Part shown: in pieces, positions 54,530 to 61,337 of the stretch
How positions within the stretch are numbered: the stretch's first letter is position 1
How the letters are laid out: each line of letters opens with the position of its first letter
NCBI GenBank assembly: GCA_046349975.1
Contig: JAXMBH010000003.1
Span: 248,001 to 312,000, forward strand
Direction of reading: 5' to 3'
Length of the DNA: 64,000 bases
Source of the DNA: JABDGM01 sp046349975
Lineage (GTDB): Bacteria; Planctomycetota; Planctomycetia; Pirellulales; Lacipirellulaceae
Program-made: the position numbers and the translations under genes
The notes under the pieces: model-generated
What the model saw: the letters and a program-made list of their open reading frames with translations, nothing else
What the model was told of the DNA's origin: nothing
The model's database searches: none

Positions 54530-56116
54530 CTAGTTCGCAGACTTCTGCGACGAACTGGCGGCGAATCGCCCGCTGCCCACAACCGAATCGCCATCGTGTC
54601 GCCCATGACCATTCCCGTTCGCCCGATGCGGCGCACTCGCGATGCCCATCGCGCCGACGTGCGAACGGTAGGCGGCAATTTCCGCCTGCGTCTGAGCCTC
54701 ATCCCAACCCAGCTCCACGGCCATCCACTTGGCGGCCCGACCTGCCACTTCGAGCTGGTCGTGCCGATAATGTCGCCAACTCGTGCGGCGGATCATCAGG
54801 TCATCCAGATGACGCACCCACTCGTTCCGACAATAGTGCTTGACGAGTATTTCCGACACGGCGGGCGGCACGATGCCGCTGATGCCCGACGTGGCGCTCG
54901 GGTCCAAGAGCGGCCTTTGCGCAGTTTCGCATTTCTTCTTGGCGGCGCCCACAAATTTGACGATCGCATTCACCGCTTCTTCGGCCATCAGGCGATACGT
55001 CGTGAGCTTGCCGCCCGTCACGTCCCACCAGCCCGGCTCGTTCATCCGCACTTCATGGCGGCGGGAGATGTCGGACGGGTTGCCATTGCGATCGGCCACC
55101 AACGGCCGCAAACCAGCCCAGCTGCTGATGAGATCCGAGGGCTTCAGCTGCGCCTGCGGGAACGCCGAGTTCGTGACGTCGAGCACGTATTGAATGTCGT
55201 CCGCATCGCACGTTGGCTCGGCCAGCGCGCCTTGATAGTCAGTATCCGTCGTTCCCAGAATGACGCGCTCGCCCCAAGGAATTGCGAATAGTATCCGGCT
55301 GCCTTCCGCCATCACGACTGCGTCTGGCACCGGCAGGCGGTGACGATCGATGACCAGGTGCACGCCTTTTGTAAGACGCAGTGAGGTATTCGAATGCGGC
55401 ACCTTATCCGACCAGGGCCCGGTCGCGTTCACGACGGTACGCGACTTCAGTTCATATTTGGCCCCAGTTTCCATGTCTTCGAGCGTGCAGTTCCACCGTT
55501 CGCCGCTCCGCTCAGCGGCGGCCAACCGCGTATAATTCAACACGGTCGCGCCATGCTGTGCGGCCGAACGCACCGTATCCATCACCAGTCGCGCGTCGTT
55601 TGTGAGGGCATCGAAATACCGCACGGCGCCGGTGAGATTTTGCGTCGAAACGCCGCGCAGCACTTCCGTGGTCTTTTTCTTTCCGAGCACCGTGCTGCGG
55701 CCGAAATTGCGCATGCCGCACAGGGCGTCGTACACTTTCACACCGATCGCGAGCTGCCACAGAACCCAGCTTGAACCTTTGCGTCCTGGAAAGATGAACG
55801 CCAGTGGCTGGGCCAGGTGCGGGGCAATGTGACCAATCACGCGCTTCTCGCGGCTAGCTTCACGTACCAAGCCAATGCGGCCCTGAGCAAGATATCGCAA
55901 ACCGCCATGCAACAACCGGCTCGAACGACTGCTCGTTCCTGATGCGAAGTCCCGCTGCTCGATGATGGCCGTGCGTAGGCCGCGCAGCGCAGCGTCGCGT
56001 GCCACACCAGCGCCGACAATCCCGCCGCCCACGACGAGCACATCGACTTCTTGCGCCGAGAGCCGCGCCAACTGCCCCTCGCGCGACACGACATCGTTTG
56101 ATTGACTAACGCCCAT
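54530..56116 (-). CDS. glpD: Aerobic glycerol-3-phosphate dehydrogenase
   Basis: 528-residue FAD enzyme: VVGGGIVGAGVARDAALRG (dinucleotide site), SSRSSRLLHGGLRYL (substrate region), WGERVILGTTDTDYQG and DVTGGKLTTYRLMAEEA are hallmark GlpD motifs, and the C-terminal helical DAO domain is present. It oxidises sn-glycerol-3-phosphate to dihydroxyacetone phosphate and passes electrons to quinones at the membrane. A Gly/His/Asn-rich tail (about 490-528) is extra. The leader contains a promoter and a terminator-like hairpin (56134-56172) just before the ribosome site, and the divergent neighbour encodes the antiterminator GlpP. Confidence 0.93.
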   Translation of the reverse strand: MGVSQSNDVVSREGQLARLSAQEVDVLVVGGGIVGAGVARDAALRGLRTAIIEQRDFASGTSSRSSRLLHGGLRYLAQGRIGLVREASREKRVIGHIAPHLAQPLAFIFPGRKGSSWVLWQLAIGVKVYDALCGMRNFGRSTVLGKKKTTEVLRGVSTQNLTGAVRYFDALTNDARLVMDTVRSAAQHGATVLNYTRLAAAERSGERWNCTLEDMETGAKYELKSRTVVNATGPWSDKVPHSNTSLRLTKGVHLVIDRHRLPVPDAVVMAEGSRILFAIPWGERVILGTTDTDYQGALAEPTCDADDIQYVLDVTNSAFPQAQLKPSDLISSWAGLRPLVADRNGNPSDISRRHEVRMNEPGWWDVTGGKLTTYRLMAEEAVNAIVKFVGAAKKKCETAQRPLLDPSATSGISGIVPPAVSEILVKHYCRNEWVRHLDDLMIRRTSWRHYRHDQLEVAGRAAKWMAVELGWDEAQTQAEIAAYRSHVGAMGIASAPHRANGNGHGRHDGDSVVGSGRFAASSSQKSAN

Positions 56117-56133
56117 TTCCCGTTCACCAAATA

Positions 56134-56189
56134 AGAATGGCCCCGCAGTGCACTACACTGCGGGGCCATTCTCTTTAAACTCTTGGCCC
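56134..56189 (-). promoter_or_regulatory. glpD leader antitermination switch (copy 1 of 3)
   Basis: On the minus strand the leader first offers a small hairpin, GGGCCA (56189-56184) with TGGCCC (56168-56163), loop AGAGTTTAAAGAGAA. Its 3' arm is part of the 5' arm of a perfect 17-bp hairpin (56172-56156 with 56150-56134, loop TAGTG), which ends 17 bases before the glpD start. The two folds exclude each other. The T-run after the large hairpin is weak (TATTT), so the block may act on transcription or on access to the ribosome site. Inferred to be the GlpP target. Confidence 0.75.
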
Positions 56190-56255
56190 GAGCTATGCTT
56201 TTCGATTATGATCGAGTTAAGCCGGGCGCAATTGTATGTTCCGCCCGACATCCGC

Positions 56256-56284
56256 AGTTTAGAAACGGCGGACACACTTGTCAA
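56256..56284 (-). promoter_or_regulatory. glpD promoter
   Basis: Minus strand: TTGACA (56284-56279), 17-base spacer, TAAACT (56261-56256). Expected start of transcription is near 56249, giving a leader of about 130 nt. A short hairpin CGGGCG/CGCCCG (56247-56223) would lie at the very 5' end of that RNA. Confidence 0.7.
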
Positions 56285-56362
56285 GAAGATTTGCTGCATA
56301 ACTGCTGGTTGCGTCAGTTTTGCCGCGCCTTCGCAACTCTCTAACGCGGCGGGGATGGCTCT

Positions 56363-56941
56363 GTGCGTAAGTCGATCGATGTCTGTTTCAAGAAACAGGT
56401 TATCCCGGTTGTTTGGGACCCCGGCACGCAAGCCGATTTGATTGCTCGGGCAAGCAGCGTATTTCTGCAGGGCGGAACAATCGCCGACTTGGACCGCGTA
56501 TTGACCATTTTTAGCCAGCCGAAGTTTCAACATTTGCCGCTGTTTGTTCATATCGATCTCGTCGCCGGTCTCGAAAACAACGAAGCCGGGATCGAGTACC
56601 TGGCCAATCTCCAGCGGCTGACTGGCATCGTTACGGTTCATCACCATTTAACGAACGTCGCCCGCCGCGCCGGCTTACTGACGATCGTGCGACTCTTCCT
56701 GTCCGATAGCCGTGCCGTGGACCGCGGGCTATCGGTAATCAGCAAATCGAATCCTGACGCGATCGAGTTACTTCCTGCTGTCGTTGCTGAAAAGGTCGCA
56801 AGCGACTTCGCTGGCAGCCGAATTCCCCGCATCGCCGGCGGGCTATGCCGCACGGAAGCCGATGTTGCCGAGGTGCTGGCCAGCGGCTGCCGAGCGGTTA
56901 CCAGTACGTCGGCAGCGTTGTGGAAGCTAAATTCCGCGTGA
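56363..56941 (+). CDS. glpP: Glycerol-3-phosphate-responsive antiterminator
   Basis: 192-residue protein matching GlpP over its length: LFVHIDLVAGLENNEAGIEY, GIVTVHHHLTNVARRAGLLT, VRLFLSDSRAVDRGL, PDAIELLPAVVAEKV and IAGGLCRTEADVAEVLASGC. Start is GTG 56363 with GGCGGGGA upstream. In Bacillus subtilis GlpP with bound glycerol-3-phosphate prevents termination in the glpD leader mRNA and stabilises the message. Here glpP is divergent from glpD, and three leaders nearby carry the same hairpin switch. Convergent with the PEP-CTERM gene at 57030. Confidence 0.9.
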   Translation: MRKSIDVCFKKQVIPVVWDPGTQADLIARASSVFLQGGTIADLDRVLTIFSQPKFQHLPLFVHIDLVAGLENNEAGIEYLANLQRLTGIVTVHHHLTNVARRAGLLTIVRLFLSDSRAVDRGLSVISKSNPDAIELLPAVVAEKVASDFAGSRIPRIAGGLCRTEADVAEVLASGCRAVTSTSAALWKLNSA

Positions 56942-56972
56942 ATTCCCAGCGTTCGCTTTGAATTGAAATACA

Positions 56973-57002
56973 AAGGACGCGACTCTTTCGAATCGCGTCC
57001 TT
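56973..57002. terminator. Bidirectional terminator between convergent genes
   Basis: Stem AAGGACGCGA (56973-56982) with TCGCGTCCTT (56993-57002), 10-nt loop, between glpP (ends 56941) and the minus-strand PEP-CTERM gene (ends 57030). T-richness after the stem is modest on both sides. Confidence 0.75.
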
Positions 57003-57029
57003 ATACAATTCTTCTTACCAATCTCAAAC

Positions 57030-57815
57030 TTACCGGCGACGCAAACTCCAGGCCGCAATTGCGCCCACGAGGCACAGCGTTAGCGAGGCCGGTTCGGGCA
57101 CGACCACCTCAGTGATTGTTCCGCTGAGCAGCGGACCCTGGGTGCGTCCCAGCGCGACCGTATTCGAGTTTGCTGCGTTAGCCGAACCGCTTCCCCAAGC
57201 ATAGAGTCGGAAGGCGACTGTTGAACCCGGTGCGATATTCTGCAGGCCGGCTACGCTGGAGAGATTCTGCTGCTGAATCGCGTTGCCGTTGCCCTGGCCG
57301 GGCGTATCGGTCGTCATCCACTGAAACGGCGTCACAGTGCCGGGAGCGGTGCCACTGCTGCGGCCCAAGTACATGAATTGCGCCGCAGTGGTGCCGGCCG
57401 TGGCGAAGTTGTCGAAGCTGTATTGAAGCTCGAAGTTCATCGGAGCATCAACGGCCGATCGACGCAGATTCGTATCGAAGCCGGAAAGCGAAACGGTATG
57501 GGTCGCATCCACGGTGATGGCCCATTGGTAAAAATCGCCCATGGAGATGGCTCGAGCCTTGTCGATCGTGCCCGTGTCCGCAGCGACATTCGTCCAATTG
57601 TCAGATGAGAAACCGTTCGTCAAGCCGGCGGGATTGATACCAGGCCCGCGCGACAGCGGATCTGCTGTCACGCCGGCGGCAACTGTGGTGGCCGGGGTCG
57701 TTGTGGGAGCAGTCGTTGTCAGACCTGTGAGATTATAGTCGACGATCGTTGCCGCTTGAGTGATTGAAGCCAGTGCAGCAATCGCCGCGCAGGCTGCCCA
57801 TGTTTTCCAACGCAT
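57030..57815 (-). CDS. PEP-CTERM protein under a glp-type leader
   Basis: 261-residue protein with signal peptide (MRWKTWAACAAIAALASITQAA), a beta-rich body beginning TIVDYNLTGLTTTAPTTTPA and including ITVDATHTVSLSGFDTNLRRSA and FELQYSFDNFATAGT, and a VVPEPASLTLCLVGAIAAWS tail ending RRR. This is the PEP-CTERM form without a dockerin repeat. No enzymatic motif is recognised. Its 5' leader carries the same antiterminator/terminator pair as glpD and the HAD-glpT operon, so its expression may respond to glycerol-3-phosphate; that link is inferred from the RNA element only. Confidence 0.8.
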   Translation of the reverse strand: MRWKTWAACAAIAALASITQAATIVDYNLTGLTTTAPTTTPATTVAAGVTADPLSRGPGINPAGLTNGFSSDNWTNVAADTGTIDKARAISMGDFYQWAITVDATHTVSLSGFDTNLRRSAVDAPMNFELQYSFDNFATAGTTAAQFMYLGRSSGTAPGTVTPFQWMTTDTPGQGNGNAIQQQNLSSVAGLQNIAPGSTVAFRLYAWGSGSANAANSNTVALGRTQGPLLSGTITEVVVPEPASLTLCLVGAIAAWSLRRR

Positions 57816-57920
57816 TAGCGTTCCTCCCGAATGATGCGAATCTAAGATTAGTGACCGGAGTGCGAGTTTAGCCCAGCCGTGTTAAGCCAATGTGAACCTC
57901 ACGAGAACTGCGCCGGAGGC

Positions 57921-57975
57921 CAAAAACAAAGGCTCCACGGTCGAACCGTAGAGCCTTTCTCTATATCTCTGGCTC
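57921..57975 (-). promoter_or_regulatory. PEP-CTERM gene leader antitermination switch (copy 2 of 3)
   Basis: Minus strand: small hairpin GAGCC (57975-57971), loop AGAGATATAGAGAAA, GGCTC (57955-57951). Overlapping terminator: AAAGGCTCTACGGT (57958-57945) with ACCGTGGAGCCTTT (57941-57928), one G-T pair, 3-nt loop, then GTTTTTGG. The 3' arm of the small hairpin is inside the 5' arm of the terminator. The start codon is about 105 bases further on at 57815. Confidence 0.82.
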
Positions 57976-58025
57976 AGAGGATGCGTACAAAGATCACTGA
58001 ATTGGCCGGCAATGCTGCCAACTCG

Positions 58026-58055
58026 ATAGTAACATTCCGGCAAAAATATTGTCAA
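58026..58055 (-). promoter_or_regulatory. Promoter for the PEP-CTERM gene leader
   Basis: Minus strand: TTGACA (58055-58050), 18-base spacer, TACTAT (58031-58026). The -35 box lies in the loop region of an inverted repeat CGGCAAAAAT (58038-58047) and ATTTTTGCCG (58060-58069), a possible operator. TTTTGTTGACA is shared with the divergent promoter at 58104. Confidence 0.65.
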
Positions 58056-58103
58056 CAAAATTTTTGCCGAAGCGGCGGAATGTAGTCCTGCTGAGTGGTT
58101 TTG

Positions 58104-58133
58104 TTGACACTGGCCAACCGCGTCGACTACGAT
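58104..58133 (+). promoter_or_regulatory. Promoter for the HAD-glpT operon
   Basis: TTGACA (58104-58109), 18-base spacer, TACGAT (58128-58133). Expected transcript start near 58140. If termination occurs at 58226, the product would be an RNA of roughly 85-90 nt. Confidence 0.65.
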
Positions 58134-58177
58134 CGCCATGAACCAAAGAACCGACGAACGCAGTTCAAATATCCGGT

Positions 58178-58226
58178 GAGCCAGAGATTTCGAGAAAGGC
58201 TCCGCGGTTATCCGCGGCGCCTTTTT
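58178..58226 (+). promoter_or_regulatory. HAD-glpT leader antitermination switch (copy 3 of 3)
   Basis: Small hairpin GAGCC (58178-58182), loop AGAGATTTCGAGAAA, GGCTC (58198-58202). Overlapping terminator: AAAGGCTCCGCGG (58195-58207) with CCGCGGCGCCTTT (58212-58224), one mismatch, TTAT loop, followed by TTTTTGTTT. The next start codon is at 58284. From TGAGCC to CGG this copy matches copy 2 at 27 of 31 positions. Confidence 0.85.
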
Positions 58227-58283
58227 GTTTGCGCGCTGGCACGGCAATAACCACAGACAGCCAAACGATTTAGCCCCTCGACC

Positions 58284-59096
58284 ATGACAAGTTTGCAGAA
58301 GGTTAAACACGTCGTCCTCGATATGGACGGCACTATTTACTTGGGAAAGCGGCTGTTTCCGCAGACTCTGCCTTTCCTCGCCGGGCTGGCAGAATTCGGC
58401 GTTGGCTACAGCTTCCTGACGAACAACTGCTCGCGGAGCCGGGCGGAATATGTCGCGCATTTGCGTGAAATCGGCCTGAATGCACCGATCGAAGCGATTC
58501 AAACTTCGGCTCAGGCGACCGCTCATTACATTCACTCGAAGCTGCCGGAAGTACGACGATTGTTCGTACTCGGGACCGACGGATTGGACGAAGACCTGCG
58601 GACGGCTGGGTTTGAAGTGGTAGCCGACGCACCGGACGCCGTGGTCGTCGGCTTCGATACGGGCCTGCACTACGAGGCGCTCTGCCAAACGGCATACTGG
58701 ATCAGTCGCGGGTTGCCATACGTGGCAACCCACCCGGATCGCATTTGCCCGACCGATCGCGCGACGGTGCTGCCCGATTGCGCCGCCATATGCGCCCTGC
58801 TGGAAATGGCCACCGGCCGGCGGCCGGAGGCAATTCCTGGCAAGCCGAGCCCGGCGATGTTGCACGCGGTGTGTGCGAAGTATGGGCTTGCCGCGGATGA
58901 AGTGGCGCTGGTTGGCGACCGGCTGTATACCGATATCCGCATGGCCCGCGATGCCGGCGCCGTCGCGGTACTCACGCTGACCGGCGAAGCCAAACGCGAA
59001 CAAGTTGACGAATGCCCCGCTGCACAGCAACCAACCATTATCGTCAATCACCTCGGGGAACTCGCGGAACTAATTCGCGACGCGCATCGGTCTTAA
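58284..59096 (+). CDS. HAD-IIA (NagD-like) phosphatase, probable glycerol-3-phosphate or related phosphatase
   Basis: 270-residue cytoplasmic HAD hydrolase of the NagD/phosphoglycolate-phosphatase type with a C2-type cap: VVLDMDGTIYLGKRLFP (Asp13, Asp15), FLTNNCSRS, VVGFDTGLHYEALC, PGKPSPAML and VGDRLYTDIRMARDAG. Members act on small phosphates including glycerol-3-phosphate, nucleotides and glycolate phosphate. Position first in the operon with glpT and below a glp-type leader favours glycerol-3-phosphate or a glycolytic by-product as substrate. Starts 57 bases after the terminator T-run; glpT follows after 22 bases. Confidence 0.85.
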   Translation: MTSLQKVKHVVLDMDGTIYLGKRLFPQTLPFLAGLAEFGVGYSFLTNNCSRSRAEYVAHLREIGLNAPIEAIQTSAQATAHYIHSKLPEVRRLFVLGTDGLDEDLRTAGFEVVADAPDAVVVGFDTGLHYEALCQTAYWISRGLPYVATHPDRICPTDRATVLPDCAAICALLEMATGRRPEAIPGKPSPAMLHAVCAKYGLAADEVALVGDRLYTDIRMARDAGAVAVLTLTGEAKREQVDECPAAQQPTIIVNHLGELAELIRDAHRS

Positions 59097-59118
59097 GGTT
59101 GCAAAAAACAGGCGAACC

Positions 59119-60486
59119 ATGAACGAATTCTTCGCGCCGATTCGGCGTTTCTTCGCGCCCCCGCCCCCTGACCCGCCTCTTACCGAAGAAGTGCTGTTTC
59201 GGCGCGTGTACGAGGCCTACCGGTGGCGTGCGCTAGAGGCGACGTTCATTGGTTACGCGATGTTCTATCTCGTCCGCGGCAACAACCTTTCGGTCGTCGC
59301 CAAGGACATGCAGGAGACGCTCGGCTACACGAAGGAGATGATCGGCAATATCTCATTCGTAACGGCGCTCACTTACGGAATTAGCAAGTTCCTCATGGGC
59401 TCTGTGTCCGATCGCAGCGATCCGCGGAAATTCATGAGCGTGGGACTATTTCTCACCGCGCTCTGCAATTTCGCATTCGGCGCGACCTCGAACTATTACG
59501 CGCACCTCTGGCTGTGGGGATTGAACGGGTTCTTTCAAGGCATGGGCTGGCCGCCGTGCGGGCGCGTCATGGGCCATTGGTACAGCGAATCGGAGCGCGG
59601 CTTAACGTTTAGTATTTGGAACACGTCGACAAACGTCGGTGGCGGCCTGGCCGGGCCACTCGCAGCCATGGCGGTGCAGTACTATGCGGGCTGGCAGCAC
59701 GCGTTCTTCGTGCCCGGCGTGATTGCAACCATCGGGGCCGTCTATCTGTTCTGGCGATTGCGCGATACTCCGCAATCCGTCGGCCTGCCAGCGGTCGAAG
59801 ACTATCGCAACGACCATCCGGCCGGCGGCATTCCTGAACGCGAACTCGAACGCGAGCTAACCTTCCGCGAGCTCTTCGTCGACAAAGTGCTTCTCAATCC
59901 GCTCGTGTGGATCCTCGCGTTTGCCAATTTTTTCGCGTACATCGCCCGGTACAGCATGGTGGATTGGGGCCCGACGTTCTTTCGCGAGGTCAAGGGAGCA
60001 TCGCGGCTCGAAGGCAGCTGGGTGCAAACCGCCATCGAAATCGGCGGCATCCCATCAACCGTCTTCTTCGGCTGGATTTCCGACCGCGTGGGCGGACGCC
60101 GCGGCATGATGGCCGCCCTGTGCATGGTGCCGGCTATTGCGGGCTACGCCGGCCTCGCTGTCTTGCCAACCGACAATCGCACGTTCGGCTACGTGCTGCT
60201 CATGGCGATTGGCTGCTTTGTCTACTCCAGCATTAATCTCATCCAGATCGCGGCGCTCGACATCGCCTCGAAAAAAGCAATCGGTACGGCCGCCGGGTTC
60301 ATCGGCCTCTTCGGCTACATGGGCAAAATGGCCGAATCGAAAGGCATCGGACGGTTCCTCGATCACTACTCGACTGTGCTCGGTACGGCGCAGGCTTGGA
60401 CAGTCGTCATCTACGCCGTGCTCGTGTGCTCGATCATTTCGACGCTGCTCCTGGCGGTGTTGTGGAAGTTTACACCGCGGGCGTGA
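59119..60486 (+). CDS. glpT: Glycerol-3-phosphate transporter, MFS organophosphate:phosphate antiporter
   Basis: 455-residue 12-segment MFS protein. GlpT/UhpT family blocks are visible: an arginine in the first membrane segment region (FYLVRGNNLSV), GISKFLMGSVSDRSDPRKFM, GLNGFFQGMGWPPCGRVMGHW, IWNTSTNVGGGLAGPLAA and MVDWGPTFFREVKG. The N-terminal cytoplasmic stretch is proline-rich (PPPPDPPLTEE). It exchanges external glycerol-3-phosphate for internal phosphate. With the exported phosphodiesterase (48159), GlpD and GlpP it completes a glycerophosphodiester/G3P use pathway. Confidence 0.92.
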   Translation: MNEFFAPIRRFFAPPPPDPPLTEEVLFRRVYEAYRWRALEATFIGYAMFYLVRGNNLSVVAKDMQETLGYTKEMIGNISFVTALTYGISKFLMGSVSDRSDPRKFMSVGLFLTALCNFAFGATSNYYAHLWLWGLNGFFQGMGWPPCGRVMGHWYSESERGLTFSIWNTSTNVGGGLAGPLAAMAVQYYAGWQHAFFVPGVIATIGAVYLFWRLRDTPQSVGLPAVEDYRNDHPAGGIPERELERELTFRELFVDKVLLNPLVWILAFANFFAYIARYSMVDWGPTFFREVKGASRLEGSWVQTAIEIGGIPSTVFFGWISDRVGGRRGMMAALCMVPAIAGYAGLAVLPTDNRTFGYVLLMAIGCFVYSSINLIQIAALDIASKKAIGTAAGFIGLFGYMGKMAESKGIGRFLDHYSTVLGTAQAWTVVIYAVLVCSIISTLLLAVLWKFTPRA

Positions 60487-61337
60487 GTGTGCGTCGTTGG
60501 GCGGGGAGCTCCGGTCGCTGACGATTGGGGCTCGCCGGTGGGGGGCGAGACGTAACGAGGTTACCAGCCAGAGGGCTCGGCTATGCGGGGGCGTGGGAAT
60601 TTTGCTCGTTATTTGAAAACGCATTTTTTATTGCAAAACCTTCCGACCAGGTTTCCCTAACCTGCACGTAAGCGGGCTTTGCCGACGGCACTTAAGTGGC
60701 ATGCAAGCATGCAGTTGAGTCGACAATCCGATGCCGCGCTTACGCGACTTACATCGTGACCTTTAGCAGTTTTGAAAATCGCATGATTGCAAAACCATCA
60801 ATTCGCTGGCAGCTCTCGACTGAGTCGCCGGCGGCATAAGCCCGCAATGTGAGCATGGATACCAGGGGGGACGTCAAAAAGTACGCCGACAGGTTGTCAA
60901 AGATCAAGTACTGCACTATTTGCAGCGTGTTGCGATCCTACCACGTCAATATACTTTTGTCCACTATTATTTAGAGCCACACGGCAGATGGGCTTCGGCT
61001 GCTTCGCAAGGTGTTACTAACGACCCGATTCGCAGATGATTGCGAGTCTCAGCACGGGCAATTCGGCGGCTTTGGTTCAGCAGGATCTGGTGGGACAGCT
61101 TGGGCCGACGTAGACATTGTTCCCTTGTCGTTGCGATTCGCTTAGACTGCCCGGACGCTGCGCTTCAGCTTGAAAATGGCTGTTGGTTGGGTTTGCGATT
61201 ACCGCGGCGCGGTGCCCGACGGCGGTCGACGAGCGGGCAGCGGTTGATCAGTGAGGCGAATGCCGATGGCGAGCGAGTCGCCGCAAACATGATTGGGTTG
61301 GTTATCTTATTGAAAGAACAAACAGGTGGCGGAAGAC
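60487..61337. other. Long intergenic region with no supported gene
   Basis: No coding sequence is supported; the frame at 61040-61501 shows no family resemblance and overlaps the real gene at 61338. The region contains a pair of similar direct repeats (60612-60640 and 60771-60796) and a short GCATG...CATGC inverted repeat near 60700. I did not find a clear terminator for glpT. Confidence 0.5.
60612..60796. repeat. Pair of similar direct repeats in a gene-free region
   Basis: TTTGAAAACGCAT...ATTGCAAAACC (60612-60640) and TTTGAAAATCGCATG followed by ATTGCAAAACC (60771-60796). The two copies are about 160 bases apart. Meaning unknown; could be protein-binding sites or a degraded repeat. Confidence 0.5.

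Noticed and set aside
58038..58069. CGGCAAAAAT palindrome as a terminator or CRISPR repeat
   Set aside because: It overlaps the -35 box of a promoter, has no T-run after a GC stem, and no repeats with spacers exist nearby; an operator is more likely.
57882..59051. 389-residue minus-strand frame over the glp leaders and HAD gene
   Set aside because: It runs antisense through the clear HAD phosphatase gene and through two promoter/attenuator units; the translation has no family features.
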